Source: Sodalis-like endosymbiont of Proechinophthirus fluctus (GTDB lineage: Bacteria; Pseudomonadota; Gammaproteobacteria; Enterobacterales; Enterobacteriaceae). Taken from it: a stretch of 9,288 nucleotides of DNA. The position numbers and the translations under genes were made by a program. The DNA is taken from positions 36,124 to 45,411 of the forward strand of contig NZ_LECR01000040.1 of the NCBI RefSeq assembly GCF_001602625.1, written 5' to 3'. Positions 7,251 to 9,288 of the stretch are shown piece after piece (the first letter of the stretch is position 1; each line of letters opens with the position of its first letter). The notes below the pieces were generated by a model. That model did no database searches. It was given only the letters and a program-made list of their open reading frames with translations, and was not told the DNA's origin.

Positions 7251-7587
7251 GCATGATCTATACCCTAACCTAGGGTAAACGGATGGCGATAAATAGATTA
7301 TGACGGGCGCATAACGCAGTATAAATAATTATAAGAATTGTCCAATACCCGGATTTAGAGAATATTGTTGTTGCGAGTTTTTCATCAAAATGCATTAAAT
7401 TTTAATAATAAATTAATTAAGATAGAATAAATAATAATATTAAAAATAGATAATTATTTAATTTTTACCTAAATTTATGTTAAAAAACAAATTTTTTATA
7501 TTTTTTTGCGAAAAAAGAGGATAATATATGAAATTATTTTTTAGAAACCGGTAACTCCACTATTACACCATACACCAGGAGAATCCC
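7251..7587. other. extremely A+T-rich segment, no gene; a good RBS with an 8-codon frame
   Basis: Base composition shifts abruptly here: 7441-7500 has only 5 G or C in 60. Such A+T-rich upstream DNA is typical of horizontally acquired, H-NS-silenced islands. AAGAGG at 7515-7520 is well placed before ATG 7528, but that frame (MKLFFRNR) stops at 7552-7554. It could be a leader peptide or the broken start of a lost gene. Many TATAAT-like strings occur, so no single promoter can be chosen. Confidence 0.55.
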
Positions 7588-7845
7588 GTGTCACATACCA
7601 TTTGCTGGATACAACCCCATGTTGTACACATGCACTTTTCCCATGCTGATAGCCTTCAAAGCTAGGCGGTAAAAAGAGAGCTATTTCATGATAAATTTAA
7701 CAATTATTCTATATATCTCATTAATCAACTTAGTAAATTATCAAGAAAATACGGTGATCTATTTCGATTAAAAACGGGGATAAATACCCTGCAGCAACTG
7801 AAGGCGGGGGAGCTTATTAGCTCTTCGCGCACGATGTCCTAAATA
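7588..7845 (+). pseudogene. unidentified A+T-rich gene relic upstream of the tip-protein pseudogene
   Basis: From GTG 7588, preceded by AGGAGA at 7577-7582, one frame runs to TAA at 7843-7845 with a single internal TAG at about 7663. After that stop it reads KRELFHDKFNN and later INQLSKLSRKYGDLFRLKTG. The charged, helix-like composition and A+T-rich codons match the tip-protein relic just downstream, so it is probably from the same island. It may be the far N-terminus of that gene or a separate small gene. I do not recognise the family. Confidence 0.4.
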
Positions 7846-7911
7846 AATTTGAATTACTCCATATTTTTCAAAAAAATTGATTAATCGGAACACATGACTG
7901 TGTCGAATCAC

Positions 7912-8747
7912 TGAAGAGAAAGAAAAAAGAATCGGCTAAAGCAAGCAATCTTTGAGTTGTGTGATAACCTGACAGAGGAAATACGAAAAGAAACGCTTAC
8001 AGACAGAGAAACTTTAACACCTTAAATCTTATGATATAAGAAAGTAAAACAAGAACCAAATATTGAGTAATAAAATAATATTTACCTGAAAAAAGATGAG
8101 ACACAACTTACTTATTCTGAATTTTTTACGTCAATTTCTCTGCTACTATCGCTTCCATAAAAGAGAATTATGTCGATTTTTACTCCTCTCCCATGTTGTG
8201 CAGTATGCTGATTTTTATCAATCCCATACTGAACTATAGTCCAAAGCGGAAGATACAGTCAAAGAAAGAAATGGCGGAAATTATATAAAGTGGGAAGAAA
8301 GAGTCATGAGTGATGCTTTTAAAGAGTTTAGGAAAAAATTGACAGTTTGAATAATAATCTTGGCTCGGTACCACAATGGAATCAGTTAAGGGAAATGAAG
8401 CGCTAGCATATGGCGTATACGTTAAGGCCCACTTTTTCTGTCGATATGTCGACTGGCGAAATTGCCTTTAATCAGCACACTCTCGACAACTGTCCCACGA
8501 GTCCTTAAAGGCGCCAACGGTAGCAATAAAAGTGATGTGGGTATGGGCAAGTGTTACAATGCCTGGCTGGCAGCGTTTAACTCCATGGGCAATATCTTTC
8601 AAACTAATATACAATCATTTTCATAAAGATACACCCATACGAAAAAATACACCAAGATAAATAGTACCTTTGATAACCTGAATATAGTTCTCAGCAGCCT
8701 CATTACTTGCTTTACTGGAATGCGCCAAGGCGTTCCTGAGTAACTAA
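7912..8747 (+). pseudogene. type III secretion needle-tip protein (IpaD/SipD/BipD family), decayed
   Basis: Tip proteins cap the type III needle and control insertion of the translocon into host membranes (about 310-345 residues). Colinear blocks resemble IpaD. FELCDNLTEEIRKETLTDRE (7951-8010) resembles the N-terminal helical hairpin. HKREL (8156) resembles the conserved HRELW. HVVQYADFYQSHTEL, then TAG, then SKAEDTV (8192-8260) resembles the central coiled-coil helix. GGNYIKWEERVMSDAFKEF (8271-8327) follows in the same frame. TLRPTFSVDMSTGEIAFNQH (8418-8477) matches IpaD's SINMTPIDNML region. YNAWLAAFNSMGNIFQTNIQ (8555-8614) matches YQAWNAGFSAEDETMKNNLQ. STFDNLNIVLSSLITC (8663-8710) matches the diagnostic SIFDNLVKVLSSTISSC. 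The end AKAFLSN is at 8724-8747. At least four frameshifts, three or more stops and an internal deletion make it non-functional. Codons are A+T-rich, unlike the flanks. No other type III gene is recognisable in the window. Confidence 0.88.
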
Positions 8748-9091
8748 TCAAGAGCGGGATGCAAGAGAATGGAAACCTAGACTACTGGCATCGTGATGAC
8801 CTACCCATAGGGCGGCCCCATATTACCCCGCATCGCAGCTGTCGTTATAGCCGGTAGCGCAATGGACTATAGCGTAGAGGCTTTATCATCCATCGAAAAG
8901 GTATTAGACCTAACTCAATTTACCAGGGCGTAATCATCAAACTGTATCAATACCTGTGCACAAGCATAACAAATGGGACTCGTACACCATGACGGCGAAA
9001 TCGCCGCCAGCGCTTGATGAGCCGCAGCGCTAAACTACCGCGGCCACCCGCCAGCAAACCCACTACCCTATCAATGACCGGTTACGTTTTT
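8748..9091. other. unresolved spacer where dgoD would start
   Basis: Galactonate dehydratase (dgoD, minus strand) should follow dgoA here. On the minus strand, roughly 9073-9000, fragments in shifting frames (DRVVG, GGRGSLA, AAAHQALAAI) loosely resemble the DgoD N-terminal DEGVVG...EGRA...AAVHEL, but this is too weak to call. A plus-strand frame is open from about 8811 to TAA at 8932-8934 (includes RIAAVVIAGSAMDYSVEAL), with no start or ribosome-binding site. Nothing else is recognised. Confidence 0.4.
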
Positions 9092-9288
9092 TCAAGCGGC
9101 AACAAACAAGCTGGCCTGTTCGACGGTACGGTTCACCGGCTGACCCACCCGGTAAAGATCGCTGCCGATCCCAGCGTCCATGGCAACCGACCTTGAGATA
9201 ATCCGGCAAATTCTCCGGAAAAATCCTGCTAATGGCGAATACCAGTATCTCCCCCCCGGCGGCAGCACTGCTTTCAGCGCATACGCGC
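9092..9288 (-). pseudogene. dgoA: 2-dehydro-3-deoxy-6-phosphogalactonate aldolase, 3' end, frameshifted
   Basis: DgoA is the cytoplasmic aldolase that splits 2-dehydro-3-deoxy-6-phosphogalactonate to pyruvate and glyceraldehyde 3-phosphate (about 205 residues). Only its last ~65 codons are in the window. Three frames are needed. YALKAVLPP is near 9286; a run of seven G on the coding strand (9257-9251) marks the first shift. EILVFAI, then FPENLPDYLKVGC, follows; after a second shift near 9188 comes AGIGSDLYRVGQPVNRTVEQ to the TGA at 9094-9092. The blocks match E. coli VFAVGG, PENL and AGLGSDLYRAGQSVERTAQQ (recalled). In the middle block VFAISR replaces the conserved VFAVGG glycines of the phosphate-binding turn, so decay is beyond the frameshifts. 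Confidence 0.88.

Noticed and set aside
8811..8934. Plus-strand GGPILPRIAA string resembling the DgoD RGGPILMSAI motif
   Set aside because: It is on the opposite strand to the expected dgoD, and the residues that follow do not align at the right spacing; probably coincidence.
1..9288. tRNA or rRNA genes, CRISPR arrays, complete insertion sequences
   Set aside because: No cloverleaf-like gene, regularly spaced repeat series or transposase-like protein was seen when reading the window on both strands.

Overview
The window looks like chromosome from a recently host-restricted enterobacterial symbiont, most like the genus Sodalis. Intact housekeeping genes closely related to those of Escherichia coli (glyQ, ibpA, ibpB) lie among genes that are still easy to recognise but broken by stops, frameshifts and deletions (avtA, yidQ, dgoT, dgoA). 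The long stretches with no open frame are what early genome decay looks like. The genus is an inference from this pattern and from the type III secretion relic; nothing in the sequence proves it.

Layout, left to right. 1-1143 (minus): the glycyl-tRNA synthetase operon, with glyQ complete (unusual GTG start) and glyS entering from the edge. 1144-1811: a probable glyQ promoter, then about 550 bases without a recognisable gene. 1812-2813 (plus): an intact AI-2E/PerM-family membrane protein. 2814-3683 (plus): an avtA pseudogene that lacks its 5' end and the pyridoxal-phosphate lysine region. 3682-3711: a minus-strand terminator for the heat-shock operon. 3859-4831 (minus): ibpA-ibpB, both intact, with a sigma-32-like promoter and RNA hairpins that could work as thermosensors. 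5121-5425 (plus): a yidQ lipoprotein relic. 5430-5790: a decayed spacer. 5790-6840 (minus): a dgoT (D-galactonate transporter) pseudogene. 6850-7590: no recognised gene, becoming extremely A+T-rich. 7588-8747 (plus): an A+T-rich block holding a decayed type III secretion needle-tip gene of the IpaD/SipD/BipD family. 8748-9091: unresolved spacer. 9092-9288 (minus): the 3' end of a dgoA pseudogene running off the window.

The order ibpB-ibpA-yidQ-dgoT-(dgoD)-dgoA follows the E. coli backbone, so the tip-protein block sits where dgoD (galactonate dehydratase) would be expected. The simplest reading is that an A+T-rich island fragment carrying type III secretion genes entered or replaced part of the dgo operon, and that both the island and the operon then decayed. 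D-galactonate use and valine-pyruvate transamination through AvtA are lost here. Translation (GlyRS), small heat-shock chaperones and the membrane transporter have been kept. No intact novel system is visible; the most notable object is the orphan tip-protein relic.
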